A stretch of 64,000 nt of DNA from Phoronis australis (GCA_002633005.1 NMRA01000152.1:119900-183899), one strand, 5' to 3'; counted from the stretch's first letter, positions 1-11,786 are shown. A program made the numbers and translations. Notes: generated by a model from the sequence alone, not told the origin.

Positions 1-406
1 CAACTGAATCACGTGAGTTAGGCAAAGGTTAGCGCGAGACTCAGCGAAGCGCGTGACGCTAGCGCGTGACACTTGTAAAATAGCATGAGAAGGTATCGGG
101 TGAAACTTGTAAGATGTGTGTCCCTTAGACTTTTTATTCGTCAACATGTGTAATTTCACGTAACTTCCTCAAAATGGCACCCGGTAACTGAGAGAACTTG
201 ACTCGAGCAAACCGCGACAGATTTTCATGGATTTGTTCAATTTTTGCAGAATAAATTGTATCCAGAGTCGTGGTATGTGTTAATTATAACTCCGTGTTCC
301 TATATGTATGGTACATTTGATTTTATTTGCTGTATTTTGAAATGAGTAACCTTTTGTGAGGATGTACTATCGCCCCTGAATGCCTGCGGCATCCAGTGCG
401 ATGTTA

Positions 407-568
407 TTGCCTAGGGGCCATCGTGTGTGCAGCGAACATTTTCCTGGTGGAAAAAAGACGTATGAGAACAACATTCCGACGGAGTTTCCTCTTAAAATTA
501 ACGTCTCTAGCATATCCACGGCGAAAGCTACCAAATTTAAGCAACCCAAGAACTATAAACTTGTCTGA
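407..568 (+). pseudogene. THAP-domain C-terminal half, exon-like fragment
   Basis: The frame contains RVCSEHF followed by a GGKKTYENNIPT-type segment and a PxxFP-like end. This is the second half of a THAP zinc finger (the C..H pair and the AVPTxFP-like tail). A splice-acceptor-like TTGCCTAG sits just before the GGGCCATCG that opens the frame, so it could be a second exon. No first half with the C-x2-4-C pair and the FxRFP motif is visible upstream within the window, which starts only 400 bases away. THAP domains bind DNA and are common in P-element-like transposases and host genes derived from them. It may be the relic of a mobile gene or an exon of a gene that begins outside the window. The frame stops at 566-568. 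Confidence 0.5.
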
Positions 569-1954
569 AACCGGAGATTTCGAAATCAACGCCGATAGCC
601 CCTATACTGAACATGACAACAATCGTGCCCTCAGTCACACGGTTACTGATCATAGCTACGCTGTGTTTACAAACGAGAGAGAGGACTTGCTTGGTATTAT
701 AAAGCAAAAAAAATGAAACATGGTTTTTAGTTTGCAAATCACTCCAAATGCACACACTATCCAGCCTGCTCAAGACATGCCTGACCACAAGCTATCCCAT
801 GAGCCTTCGCGCAGGAAGTAACTCGCACATGCGCAATGCGTAGTTCGTTTGCGCTGCAAATCCGCTATCGGCAAGTGATCAACTACTGCAGTCAGTGCCA
901 CCTAGGATTGGATTAAAATGAAAGTAACAGACTAAATCATATAGGACTGCTCACCATTGGTTATGTAACAATTGAGAAAACATCATAGAACATGTTTTGG
1001 GAGGAAACATATTTCCTTACAACTAGACAACTGATGGCTGCAGCAATGTTTTGCTAGGATTTTAAGTAAGCAAACAGACTTGAAGTTCAAACATCCATTT
1101 TGTAGGTTAAACCCAGTTTGAAAAGGCTTAATGCTGACAACTTAAAACATTAATGGTGTCCCAAAATGCTTTAAGAGCTGGATAATTAAGAAGATGGTGT
1201 AGAATCAGGCCATCATTCAGATGGTGTACAAGGCATCCAAATAGACACCCTAGTTAAGATGCCCTGTTCAACATTTTGACACCCAAGTAAAATACAGCAT
1301 TTCAGTGAGCATGGTGTCTCTTTAATTAAAGTTGAGATCAGGATATACCACAGCAGAGCCTCGAAAGCGCCACGTTTTACAAAGTGAAGTGTCCCATAGC
1401 ATAGCGCACAAAAGATTTCATTGGCTTTATTAGCATAAGATTTGCATACATAACTAGCCCCAATGTATGATCTGGGTAAACTGTCAACTGACAGGTCATA
1501 AAACTTTACTACTTCATGTAGCCTAGTTGCTTTAAGTTGTAAAACACAACTTCTTAACTTTTAGTCGAAGGCCACTTTTGATATGTTATTTGAATTTGAG
1601 GTGGAAAATACTGCAAAACCATACCCTACACATTTCAACTTGTTGTTTACTGATGCATTTTTCAAAGCTCTTTGACTCTGGCCCAAAGTGCGCATTAATA
1701 TTTATCTGCACTTTTCCACTCGTTTAGTTCATTTTATCAAACAAATTTAAAAATTAGCGAAACATGTGTTTGAAGACATTTGACAAGATTTTTGTTGATT
1801 AGTATCACATACATTTCATTGCGCTGGCGTAATTTTTTGAAACTACTGCCAGTGTGCATCAATTATGGTAGTGACTTGACGAAAGTTTGTTCTCATCATA
1901 CAACGTTGTCGGGCATTTCCAAGCATGACGATCATCGAATAAACGGCTATACTG
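569..1954. other. Intergenic, nothing recognised
   Basis: AT-rich sequence with only short open frames that lack coding character. I see no RNA gene or clear repeat here. Confidence 0.5.
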
Positions 1955-2148
1955 GCAGTATTTAAAAGCCGCGAGAAGGTGCAGGCAGTGGTCGAGTTGC
2001 CAGCAGATTGGGCGAACGCAGTCATCGACGAGGTCGCCACACCTGATCGCTACGTTGTCCGTTTCCCAGGCCGGCACAGTAATGAGTACTACACAGTTTC
2101 ATCCAACGAAATTCGTGCTCGAGTACTTCCACGGCAAGAGCAAGAAAG
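1955..2148 (+). CDS. Candidate internal exon, Tudor-like fold (unassigned)
   Basis: An open frame with GC-richer codons than its surroundings reads FKSREKVQAVVELPADW, then AVIDEVATPDRYVVRFPGR, then EYYTVSSNEIRARVLP. It ends at AAAG followed by a GTATAG donor at 2149-2150. The pattern of W-x2-A-x-I-x-E-V, then Y-x-V-x-F, then E-I-R resembles a Tudor-type barrel, but I cannot place it in a named family. The upstream exon boundary is uncertain; the frame is open from 1943, and an alternative acceptor is the GTGCAG at 1979-1984. No partner exon was found, so it may be a gene fragment or part of a mobile element. Confidence 0.4.
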
Positions 2149-2654
2149 GTATAGGTTTTTCTTATTTTTATTATTTTATTATGTTTATTGTTCATTTTAG
2201 TGTGATGGTGTCTAAGACAGTCAGTCTAACAATTGTCGTTAGCCGGTTAGGTAGGGTTGTTTGCCTCTGCTACTACATCCAGGGTACTTGTAAATGGCAT
2301 ACCGGTAAGTGTGCCAAGTTTTAGAAAGCGTGTCACTGTAACTTCAGTGGGGGCGATTCTGCATGTTTAGGTGTATAATTTATCTCAACCAGTGGTGCCT
2401 GAATTATTTTAACACAGGGTTATATTAATTTACAATTCCAAATCTTGGAACTTTTCGTTCAAACTTAACCAACAAACCTTCTAAAATTTCATCATGAAAA
2501 CAATCGGATCACAATAGTTCAAACTCTGTTGAAGAGCTGTAGGTTTAACCATAGATCCTGGTGTAACAAATGTGTGATGTGCAGATAAATATTTATTTGA
2601 TAGTCCGAGGTCTCAGCAGAATAATCGCACAAAGCATTATATACGTCATGAAAC

Positions 2655-2682
2655 TATTTCAGTCTCAGTCGAGACTGAAATA
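2655..2682. repeat. Perfect hairpin, 12-bp arms, 4-nt loop
   Basis: TATTTCAGTCTC is followed after AGTC by its exact reverse complement. It lies in gene-free DNA. No T-run or gene next to it suggests a function. Confidence 0.7.
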
Positions 2683-2699
2683 ACAATGTCATCATTCTC

Positions 2700-3975
2700 T
2701 CACGTTAGACTGCACTTACTCAGTGATGACGTCATAGCAGCAATGAAATGTTTTTAGACTCAAACTTTCATGAAACAGAGCCCTGGGCTTAAATGCATAT
2801 AATTTACTTGCAGCAACCCTATAGCCAATCTTCTTTTTATGCTGTGTGAAACTGCATTTAGGATAATGGTCCCTGGTCATTGTGTACAGGTTCGACAGCT
2901 TATACTTTCCTGTTTTTGTGTACGTGCGTGTTGAGAAGGGATTGTACTCAGTATTACATTTTTATCATATTGTATGCATCCTGGCTTGTTCACAGTGATT
3001 TAGAAAGTCGTGCTCTAACATTTATAAACCTAGTATGCTATCCTCACTCTTGCTCAAGAAGTGTGTTATGCTTGTAAAAACTTTGTATTTTACGTAAAGT
3101 ATTTTAAAACTAGCTATCCCATGTGTTACTTTTGTGATTGACAATCGAATGTAACATCACTTCGATTTCTGAATTTGCCTACCCATTAACAGTTTAGTTG
3201 TTCATGCTCTACTGAATTTCGATATAAACTTTTAGCGCCAAATTAAAAATTGATGTCTAGATTTATGGTTATCGGACACAGACTGATGAAAATTTAGTAA
3301 TTTTGTCAAGATCGTATCACAAAAACAAGTAATATGACTCAAATGAAACTGTCACTATGACGTTATTCCTAAACAAGCTTGTTTTTGAATACACCGCCAA
3401 AAATTGAGGCTTTCATAATTTTTGCAAAAATTTTGATTTCCAAACTGCATAAAATAAATAAGAATATTTTGGAAAACTGATCTTGAGACTTGTTCATGAA
3501 TATTGATGAAAACTTCATTGAAAACACAATAAAACTTTCTGTTTGAAAGCTTGTTACTGAGTCGCTCATAGTGTCGAAACAATCTGCTTTCTTCAGGTGT
3601 GCAGCTATATAGCAAAACACCAAGACACGTAACAAACAAACAAATTAAAACACTAGCTATATTTCGAGACTGCATGTCTCATCATCAGACAATAAGTGGA
3701 ATGAACATCTGTGTAGCGAAATAAACTGTGAAATACACGAGAGAGCAGGAAGAGGGGCATACAAGCAGAGAGTGTGAATGAAACACACGGCAGGAAGCGG
3801 ACAACCTTATTGAAACAGAGCCAGTGTGCGAGACACACCTGTGAGCTGCTCATTCAACACAGGTTTTTCGTGACTAATCAATAGTGATACAAAATCTTTC
3901 GAAGCTGAAATGTGTCATTTTAAACATAGCGAATGATGGTATTGTATACAATCTCTTGCCTACGGTAATTATTTT
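2700..3975. other. Intergenic, nothing recognised
   Basis: AT-rich DNA with no coding frame or repeat I can name. Confidence 0.45.
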
Positions 3976-4000
3976 NCCCCCCCCCCCCCCCCCCCCCCCC
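3976..4000. repeat. Poly-C run with an ambiguous base
   Basis: One N at 3976 is followed by 24 consecutive C. Reads collapse easily here, so the run length is unreliable. It abuts the low-coordinate end of the Penelope-like fragment. Confidence 0.9.
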
Positions 4001-4502
4001 TGCAAGTACATGGACAACCGTCGCAACAGAGAACACCTTGTGGGTCCAATGTAACGCTGTTCACGAGAATGAGGATGAAGGCATTCGTCCATATGACATG
4101 TGAATTGGTAAACACCATTACATTTTTCCACTGATCATAGTCTTTCACGACGGATTGTTTTTCATGACAAGGTGACGTGACTTTATATTCTAATAATAAA
4201 TAACTACATTCAATCTATCACCAGGTTTGACTACCTTAACATAATCCCTTACAATCTTCTTACACATGTCACTCAGATAATTATTTGACATACAGTTCTT
4301 ATAATACACGTTCTTAGTGGTACTAGGTTCAGTGTCAACATAAGAGTCAATCCTAGACATGAAAGACCTAACTTGGTTATCAACAAAAGAATTAGTATAA
4401 CCATTATTATAACTAGATCTTGTTTGATGCGTTGAACTCACAACGTTGAATGCTTGCCAATCAGATGACCTCAGTGTGCTAAGTGAATCGGTATCAAGCT
4501 TT
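4001..4502 (-). pseudogene. Penelope-like retroelement fragment (GIY-YIG region)
   Basis: Read on the minus strand, the frame from about 4502 to 4190 contains SSDWQAFNVV, SSTHQTRSSY, the acidic-PSTTKNVYYKN segment and RLNVVIYY. Past a TAG stop, the same frame continues with SRHLVMKNNPS. After a further stop and a frame change it resumes as NGVYQFTC, RYIGPTRCSLLRRLSMYLQ. This order (…IYY, K..L..NN, VVY.F.C, YIG.T...L..RL..HLQ) is that of the C-terminal GIY-YIG endonuclease of Penelope-like elements that carry extra Cys/His residues. The reverse transcriptase part is missing and there are at least two inactivating changes, so it is a truncated dead copy. The upstream frame opens after a TGA near 4503. 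Confidence 0.75.
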
Positions 4503-4823
4503 CAAACAAAAAGTTCAGTCGAGTTTTCAACAAAGTTTGCTACCAAACTATACTGAATATTTATAATGTGAAATGAAATTTGGACATGCTGATAATGCTT
4601 AATTACCTATCCTGAAACCTATTAAACCAGTCAGATCCTAGCTGAAACATTGCTTTTGCTGAATTAATGTAAAAGAAAACATGGCGATGTCAAGACAGAT
4701 TTGTGTTAAATAGAAAATTAAATTCCAAAATCTTTCTACTTTCAGCAAATATGTGTACCTTTTCTGAGTACAATTCTGTAATTAGTAGATAATTTCACTA
4801 AAAGCACATGCTTCAAGGTTATT

Positions 4824-4917
4824 CACCAATCACAATGTTCTACCCATTGTGGTATGCAAGCTTAATGTTCCACCAATCACAATGCTCTACCCATTGTGGT
4901 ATGCAAGCTTAATGTTC
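4824..4917. repeat. Two-unit tandem repeat, 47-bp period
   Basis: Units 4824-4870 and 4871-4917 are identical except for one base (caatgTtc versus caatgCtc). The near identity points to a recent local duplication in otherwise unique intergenic DNA. Confidence 0.9.
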
Positions 4918-5560
4918 CCCCAAAATAGCAACAGTTGTGAATGACCTCTTGATCAGAGGAAGAAGTATCCTGCTACTCAGTTATCTTCTGGCGGAGCTGG
5001 ACAATAGGTCATACAGTGTGCATTAGATTCCGAATAATAGAGGGGCAATAAACAAGGAGCAATAAAGTGTTCACTACAGTTTGCTGCGATATTGGACTGT
5101 CCAGACTGAAAATATCGGTTTAGAAATGCAGGTTTAAGATTTTAAAAACTTCACTGCAGAGCAATGTCTCCACAGTGATATTTTACTCTATAACAACAAT
5201 TTGATTGGGGGTGATAAAACCGCTGTTGTACATGGACACCCCGAGAAACTGTTAAACCCATTTTGGACACTATTTTTGAGGCCCTGGATGAGCCCAAGTG
5301 TAGAATAAAAATAAAATTTGCTGTATAAGTCTACGAGTAGCTCTGCATGTAGAACATGCACTTTTGGTCATTTCCACTGACTATACATGCATATAACACT
5401 ACAGTACATTTAAAGAAGAATGACACCCAATTTAAGTAGTTCTTTTTACCATCTTAATTAGTCTACATCCACATCACCTCGTATACGGTCGATCTTACCT
5501 TGGCACGAGGTGTCGCGTCAACCTGTGAGGAAGGTGAGAAACGACGCAGCGACATCAGTG
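4918..5560. other. Intergenic, nothing recognised
   Basis: No coding frame, RNA gene or repeat that I can support. Confidence 0.4.
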
Positions 5561-5581
5561 GTTCTTCTGCAGAGTGCCACT

Positions 5582-5860
5582 ATGGTGTGGTGTATCGTTC
5601 CCGCTTATGTGAACTATGAAGCTGCGAGGAAAGCGGGTATATCGTTTTTTCGATTTCCTCGAGAGCCCATAATGCTTCAGGAGTGGCTTGTGGTAGTGAA
5701 GACTTAAAAGTACGCCATTAATACCGAGTATGAGGCCTTGAAACTTTTCCGTGTCTGTGGCCGGCATTTTGTCGACAGTGATTTCACTGACGAATACCGA
5801 GTTACTAAACAGCTCATGCTGGCCAGGGGCAGCGAAAAAGAGACTAAGGCAGAAGTCAGA
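5582..5860 (+). pseudogene. THAP-domain pseudogene (in-frame stop, lost Cys)
   Basis: The frame starts MVWCIVPAYVNYEAARKAG, then ISFFRFPREP, a Trp (QEWL), and later RVCGRHFVDSDF. This is a whole THAP zinc finger: first Cys, FxRFP core, conserved W, and the C-x2-HF pair. Two defects are visible. The second zinc Cys is replaced (Ala-Tyr where P-G-C is usual), and a TAA stop at 5705-5707 splits the domain, after which the same frame continues. No acceptor or donor around the stop rescues it obviously. It is most likely a decayed copy of a mobile or expanded THAP gene. A minus-strand P2X7-like ORF lies 220 bases further on. Confidence 0.65.
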
Positions 5861-6078
5861 TGTTATGCCTATTGTGTTTGCGTTCGGCAGGCAGGAGGCA
5901 AAGAAACGTGGATCGATTATTGATCAGTTTTTGATCATGGAGGATTGTAGTGGGCCATGAAAACATAAACAAATACAATTAATTCAAGGCATGAGAACAT
6001 GACATTTTATATAACTTGTTTGATGACTGACTCGTTGGTCAGGCTTCTGTTTGGTCCTCTGGATGTAAAATGTTTTCG

Positions 6079-6402
6079 CTAGTTCTTTTTTCTCAGCCCT
6101 AAAAACGGTGCAAAATCAAGATGGTTTCTGAGACACATCTGCACTTCTCCAAGAAGGCGTTTCACTTCCAGAATTTCGTGGAAGCAAATGCAAGCATCAG
6201 TCATTTCCATTACTGTGCAGTTAGCGCAATGATTCAAACGGTTTTCGAAACTATCCATATGTTCCGTTGTCTGTGCACATTCCAGGCGCCTTTCTGGATC
6301 AGTGTATTCCGGTTCGAACTGATAGCCTGTGAAACCTAAAGATGGACCTGTGAAGTCTTCGTTGGATGAGCACTTGTCTAAGTCGCCATTGCGAGTTGCC
6401 AT
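6079..6402 (-). CDS. P2X7-like (P2XR C-terminal type) domain ORF, partial or relic
   Basis: This 107-residue frame begins MATRNGDLDKC and contains FTGPSLGFTGYQFEPEYTDPE, then HCANCTVM, then DACICFHEI and a NHLDF segment. The G-Y-x-F-E-P-x-Y box followed by C-x2-C-x3-M, a second Cys pair and H-x-D-F is characteristic of the P2X7-like domain of many small orphan genes in invertebrates, where it is often found beside THAP or transposon sequence. The family normally continues with an R-x2-AYRQ-type segment and IPSCVV-IR end; here the frame ends at a stop after FLGLRKKN with no donor, so the copy is 3' truncated. It could be a functional exon of an unmodelled gene, but a relic is more likely. Confidence 0.5.
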   Translation of the reverse strand: MATRNGDLDKCSSNEDFTGPSLGFTGYQFEPEYTDPERRLECAQTTEHMDSFENRLNHCANCTVMEMTDACICFHEILEVKRLLGEVQMCLRNHLDFAPFLGLRKKN

Positions 6403-9400
6403 GTTGACGTTTATTATTGTGCGTTATATTTCAAAATGACTCGAATTATTTCCACCCTAACCAATGCATAAATAAAAACGAAACAAAGTCTGTCGCATTA
6501 AATACAATTTGTAATGCCTTTGGAGTGTTCCCGAATGCAAATGTTTTGAGAAGCCAGCAATGAATAAATCACCGCGTTACCCAGGGTCAGATGCAATAAA
6601 CAAATAGACCAGGCACCGAGGCCGTGTGAGCGCATGCTAATTCAGTGCTTTTGGTGACAGCAGCTGTAGTGAAACAATAACTCGATTTTATATCCTATGG
6701 TCAGGTGTTAGGGGAATCTTTATTTAGATATCCACATATTCGAATCATTGTTACTATACAACTTTTGCCCTGACTGTTCTGTGGAATGTTAACCTGACTT
6801 CGTGTGTGTTTAGAACTAAAAACTAGTCTAAAATTACAACACAAAGCTATGTTCTTCTCTCTGTATTTCATGTCCGAATAATCCAAATTTATCACCGAAC
6901 AGACCCCAAACTCACGCGGCCGACCTTGGTAATTGACCAGTACTGAACTTGGTACCTACGGTACATTCAAATACCTATAAATCTGAAACAGCGGAATAAA
7001 ACAACACGTTTCTCAATAACTCGATGTATTTGTAAGGGTTTTACTACAAAATTTGATGATTTATTGGTGTAAAACGATGAATTCAAGTGTTTAGCTGACA
7101 CCAGTAAGCGTGTTGTGAACTGGTGAACAGACTGCGTTCGAACCTCTGACGTCATTGGTTAATTTCGACACCTCCGTCTGCTGTTAGGTGTCAGGTAAAA
7201 GAACTGTACTTGATGTTTTCGAGTGAAATTATTCGATCTAAATTGCTGGAAAATAGGTTGTTTTTTGGGTGGAATTCTCCTTTAAATCAGCTAGGTTCTG
7301 ATGCTTTTCCTAGCACAGCACCTGAGTAACCCCGCGAAATTGTGTACACAACATCTGTCATCAGTAACAGCCAAACTCAGTGATGCACCCTTGATACAAG
7401 GACCATAATTGACACCGGTCGGATAGGATACATGGGTTTCGCTCTGTGAGCTTGCCATGGCATAAATCTTACTAATTCCAAGCGTTGTTTGCAAGTGTCA
7501 CACGGCAAGTCATGCGCTTCACTCAACCAGAGTCTTGCGCTTGTCCTTGCATACAGTGTCCAACTCGCATGACGTCAATTGGAAAAACTTGAATGAGCAT
7601 GGTTATTGCAACTGCTGAAAAAGTTAACACCTGATGTGGAGTTGGAATTCTTTGCCAAGTGCTTTTTAAGTGACACCAGCCCACCAAAGGCAGAGCACAG
7701 CCCATGTCGTGGGCGGCACAGCTCTGAAAGTGGGGGGGCTACAGCTCCCAGCCCAATATGGTGTGCCACCCATGTATAGCCATGGCGCTGACGACTGAAG
7801 ACGAAATGCAGTGCAATTTATTTTTTTTTATCAACGGGAACTTGATTATTTGCAACTTTCCAACTTCGTTTGTAAACTCAAGATTCCAAGTTCACACATA
7901 CGCGATCTTGAGATCAATCAGTATTCCAATTTCAAGCAAACCACAACCGTTGACATACTGTGCCACTGCTCAACACTTCAACACACGTTAAAGACCGTAA
8001 CGCCGGCGTATAATAAGCGTTAACAGGTTAACGACGACTCGTCTTCTTATCGGTCCAGGCATATCAGAACAGACAGCGACAATGGCTCTTATCAGAGCTT
8101 ATTGGGCAACATGACGGTCGGGAAGCACTTTTTCTCGTTAACTACTTAACATGCACAAGACGTATTCATTAAAAACTTACTTGTTTTTTCGAGCTCTCTT
8201 TGAAGTTTCTGCTCAACTCTGTTGCGGCAACAAAAAATCCGCCATTTTTTCTAAACAACAGACGAGATTTGAGGAGAGTGTGTGTAGCGCCATCTATAGA
8301 ACAAAATATTATCGTACTTATGAACAGCAGACCGTAGAGAGGCGTTAGCGTCTTTGTGAACAGTAACATTTTTATGCAATGTGAAATAATAAAAACTATT
8401 TTTGAAATAATTAGTAGGATAATCTAACAGTGGCTACATTTAAAACAGCTTAGACACCGTGAAAAGAATAAGGTACAATTTCGTATTCAGACTAACTTTT
8501 AAGTTCCCGAACGTCCACACGCCCAATGCGCCCAACCGGTAACAATTTAAGTAACAGGGACTGTAGGCTAAACCACATAGACTGAGCCCAAGGACTTCCT
8601 TTGTTTGAGGATTAAGGATGACAAAGATGGATGTCAGAGAATAATGACCGCTGTATGTTCGTGGCAACGTTCTTCCCTGCCCATTTTAGACACCGCGCAC
8701 AATAAAAGCTTCTTTGTTCAAGATATCTAAAAAAACAGCTGGTATCGGTGAGCTGCGTTTCCTTTGATAAAATCTCCAATTCAATGTTTAGAGTCTCTTA
8801 ATGACGAAAATGTAAGTTATGCCACTTGCCCTGCTTATGCTAACACAGGCTCACCTCTAGTTTGCGGGAAACATTTTTCATAATCTAAAAAAGTCTGTCA
8901 GTGGTTTCATGATCCCATTAATACCCTTGTCTAATTGGACCTTTTCTGGTCAGGGAGTGACCTCTAAATATTTGCCAATAATCGATTGGTTAATGTTTTT
9001 TATTGATTTTCACACCACTCACTCTGGCAAAAATGAGTCGCCAATATTATCCAAGTCTTCTACCGCGTTCACAACTCCCCTAACCTTCAATGGAGTACAT
9101 AACTTTAATTTTATGAACTCTGCAATGTTGCAGCTGCTGTTTATACATTCATTAGAGCGGCGTCATTCCGTCAAAAAGCGAACTTATGCTTTAAATCGTG
9201 TACCGTAGTAAAATAGGTATCAACATTTTCCTCAGACGAGAAGCGGATTTCTGGATTCGTAATTCGTTTGAGACCACGCTCGATGCCTAAGTAAATTGGC
9301 AAGCTATATTTCGTTGACTCCTGCAAATGAGTGGCGGTGACGAAAATCTTATGTATCTTGTAAAGTGTATTGTATTACAAGCCATTACACGCGGTCAAAT

Positions 9401-9687
9401 ATCTTCATAAAAGATGAAATTTTAATTCAGTCATTGGAGCTTGGCCATTTTGTAGGCGAGGGTAACCACCAGTTTCTGTACTGTTTAAAATTTCTTCTTG
9501 GCTTTTGAAAAAAATCGATGTCGTGTTGAAAAAGTATTCAAATAAGTCGTCTAACATGTTTGAGTTTGTGTTCTTTATGAAGACTACAGGACCCTTATAT
9601 CTCATTCCTTGTACATCTTTATTCATCATTTGGTGATAAACGAGTCTAATATCTGGAGCGACCTTGTTTCACAATGACGTAAAGTGC
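6403..9687. other. Gene-poor DNA, nothing firmly identified
   Basis: Only short frames of non-coding character occur. Weak minus-strand open segments near 9000-9160 and 9405-9629 look slightly protein-like but match no family I recognise. An isolated RNA polymerase III B-box-like string occurs on the minus strand at about 7134 without an A box. Confidence 0.4.
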
Positions 9688-9995
9688 GTGCGTAAATTAA
9701 ATTCTTGTTACTGGTTGAATTAATTATTAACGGCGTGAATTTCACGCCGTTAATAATTAATTCAAGCCGTAAAGAAAAGTTAATTTGTGCCACAATTTAC
9801 TTATTTACGACGTTAAAAGTTGATTTACGTAGCAAATAATTAATTTACGACGTTGATAAAAGTTAATTCACGCCGAAAATAATAAATTTAAGCCGTTAAA
9901 AGTTAACTTACGCTGCAAAATAATTAATGTACGCCGCATATGATTAATTTACGCTGTTATTAATTTACGCCACTTACAAGAATTAATGTACGCAC
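9688..9995. mobile_element. MITE-like unit with ~20-bp periodic interior and 23-bp perfect palindrome
   Basis: The ends are imperfect inverted repeats (GTGCGTAAATTAAATTCTTG at 9688-9707; inverted partner at 9976-9995). Next to the left end is a perfect inverted repeat with 23-bp arms and one central base (9717-9739 / 9741-9763). The rest, about 9752-9990, is a degenerate tandem array of roughly twelve units close to TTAATTTACGCCGTTAAAAG, with spacing near 20-23 bp. There is no coding capacity. No clear target duplication was found, so it could instead be a satellite seed. Confidence 0.6.
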
Positions 9996-11310
9996 GTAGT
10001 CTGCGTGCGTAACGTTAACCCATTTGGCCAACGACGAACCGAGGGCATTCTAGCATGATACACATCAAAATTAAGAACCATGATTGACAACCAACAAACT
10101 CATCGTAGGTACGGCGGCTCAATCTACATAAGTTTGTGGGGTTATTTGTTTTTACGACAGAGGAGGGCGCTCTTCACAGACCATTACATTATGTGCGAAA
10201 GACACAGTGCAAAGAGAAACTTATGTGACACCACCGATTTGAACTCAGGGAGATGTGACTCACAGACTACAAACACGCACGATTAAACTGTAAACAATTT
10301 ACTTGGTCCAAGATTAAAACCATGCACTTCTCAAAAGAAGAATCTAAATGAGTGGCAGTGAAATCAAGGCTAAACAATCGTACGATTTTATTATCTACAA
10401 TGATTAAGTTTATACCAGCTGTACAAAAACGTCGGGCACTCGAGACTTCAGTGTTCCTGGAAAATTTAACAATAACACAAGTACACCATATAAGGGACCG
10501 TTTTTATCAAAAAATGTACACCCAGTTGTAGCCAAGATGGTGTGGTTTAGTGACTGCAAACGCATCCTGTGTATTTGCTCTCAAAGAAACATCGCAACTG
10601 CCGCCAATTCTATCGGAGACCCTCTACACTAAGAGCATCGTCACACAAACCAAACTATACGATCTCGGTCGGTAAAACTGTACGATAAGGGGCCGTCTTA
10701 GCTATGACTAGGCGTACGCCTTTTGATTGAACTGGGGTCCAAATGAACAAATATTAATCTGTCAATGTAAATGAACTAACACATGAAGGGTCACGGTTCT
10801 TCAAATATTTTCCAAACTCCGATTGTCAACCAAAAAAAGCACGACGTGCACGAGTGAGGCCCGTTATACCTTATACCTTTTTGAAGATCGTTTTTCGAAA
10901 ACTGTGTCTATTTTGCCAGTCGACTTTTGCTATTTTACCGACAAACAACGAGTGACGGATTTTTACCACTGTTCAACAAAGGAAAAATTCAGATTTTCTA
11001 GTGAGTAAGCAGCCTCACATGACCTGGATAGCGGTTAACTGGGATTCCTTAAAAGAGAACAGAATATCTTAACAGAATGAATTGTGTAAACTCTTAAGTT
11101 TGAAGAAGCCACAGCGACTTCAGAATATAAACAATGGGGCACATAGAAAGTTTGCCTGACCATAAAGAATATAAAAACATGCTTCACTGCATGGACCCAC
11201 ATTCAAGGTAAATATTTAGAGAACTGCGACCGTTTGTAACAAATGTGTTTTAATATGATTAAAATCATATACATTAAAATAAATGATTAAGATATAGTGT
11301 TATTAAATGC
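9996..11310. other. Intergenic, nothing firmly identified
   Basis: There is a minus-strand string near 10230-10250 that faintly resembles a tRNA-derived B box (GAGTTCAAATC) but without a convincing A box. Otherwise no features. Confidence 0.4.
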
Positions 11311-11315
11311 AAAAT

Positions 11316-11786
11316 GTTACCATGGCAACTGATTTTTTCTATTTGGAATTTTTTAGATCATCTCAGCAGAACCAGTTATGTCCTGACCAAATGCCAGCAA
11401 TACGGTCATTTGGCTTTTGTCTTATTCTGCACACTACAGTTTATCCCAGATGAATGTACTTTCATTGATTTTAAATTCCACGAAATTTTAATGCAAAGGT
11501 TCTGAGTCAATGAGCACTTCAACTTTCCAGTCACGTACTCACATTGTAAGTAGGAAGCCAGCATCAACAAAACTGATGGAAGACATTGGAAAACAAAATT
11601 GGTTACAGATAATTGTGTAACACTCAACTGAGTCAATAATGAACATTAAAGTTACAGAACTTCTGAATCAATATTTTGATGACGGAGACATTTTGAATCC
11701 CACTGCCAAGTGAAGTTACTACAATGGTTGCCATAGTAACATTTCATATACTATATCACACTCAAGGCAGTAATTACCATGGTAAC
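11316..11786. promoter_or_regulatory. Cluster of three RFX X-box motifs
   Basis: Three sites fit the X-box consensus RYYNYYATRRNRAC: GTTACCATGGCAAC at 11316-11329, the reverse complement of GTTGCCATAGTAAC at 11727-11740, and ATTACCATGGTAAC at 11773-11786. RFX factors bind such imperfect palindromes, notably upstream of ciliary genes in animals. No ciliary gene was found within reach. The first two sites face each other with similar flanks (AATGTTAC…), so they may instead be ends of a decayed inverted-repeat element. Confidence 0.4.

Noticed and set aside
8900-9629. Weakly protein-like minus-strand segments (possible old transposase)
   Set aside because: Short, interrupted by stops, and without any motif that names a family.
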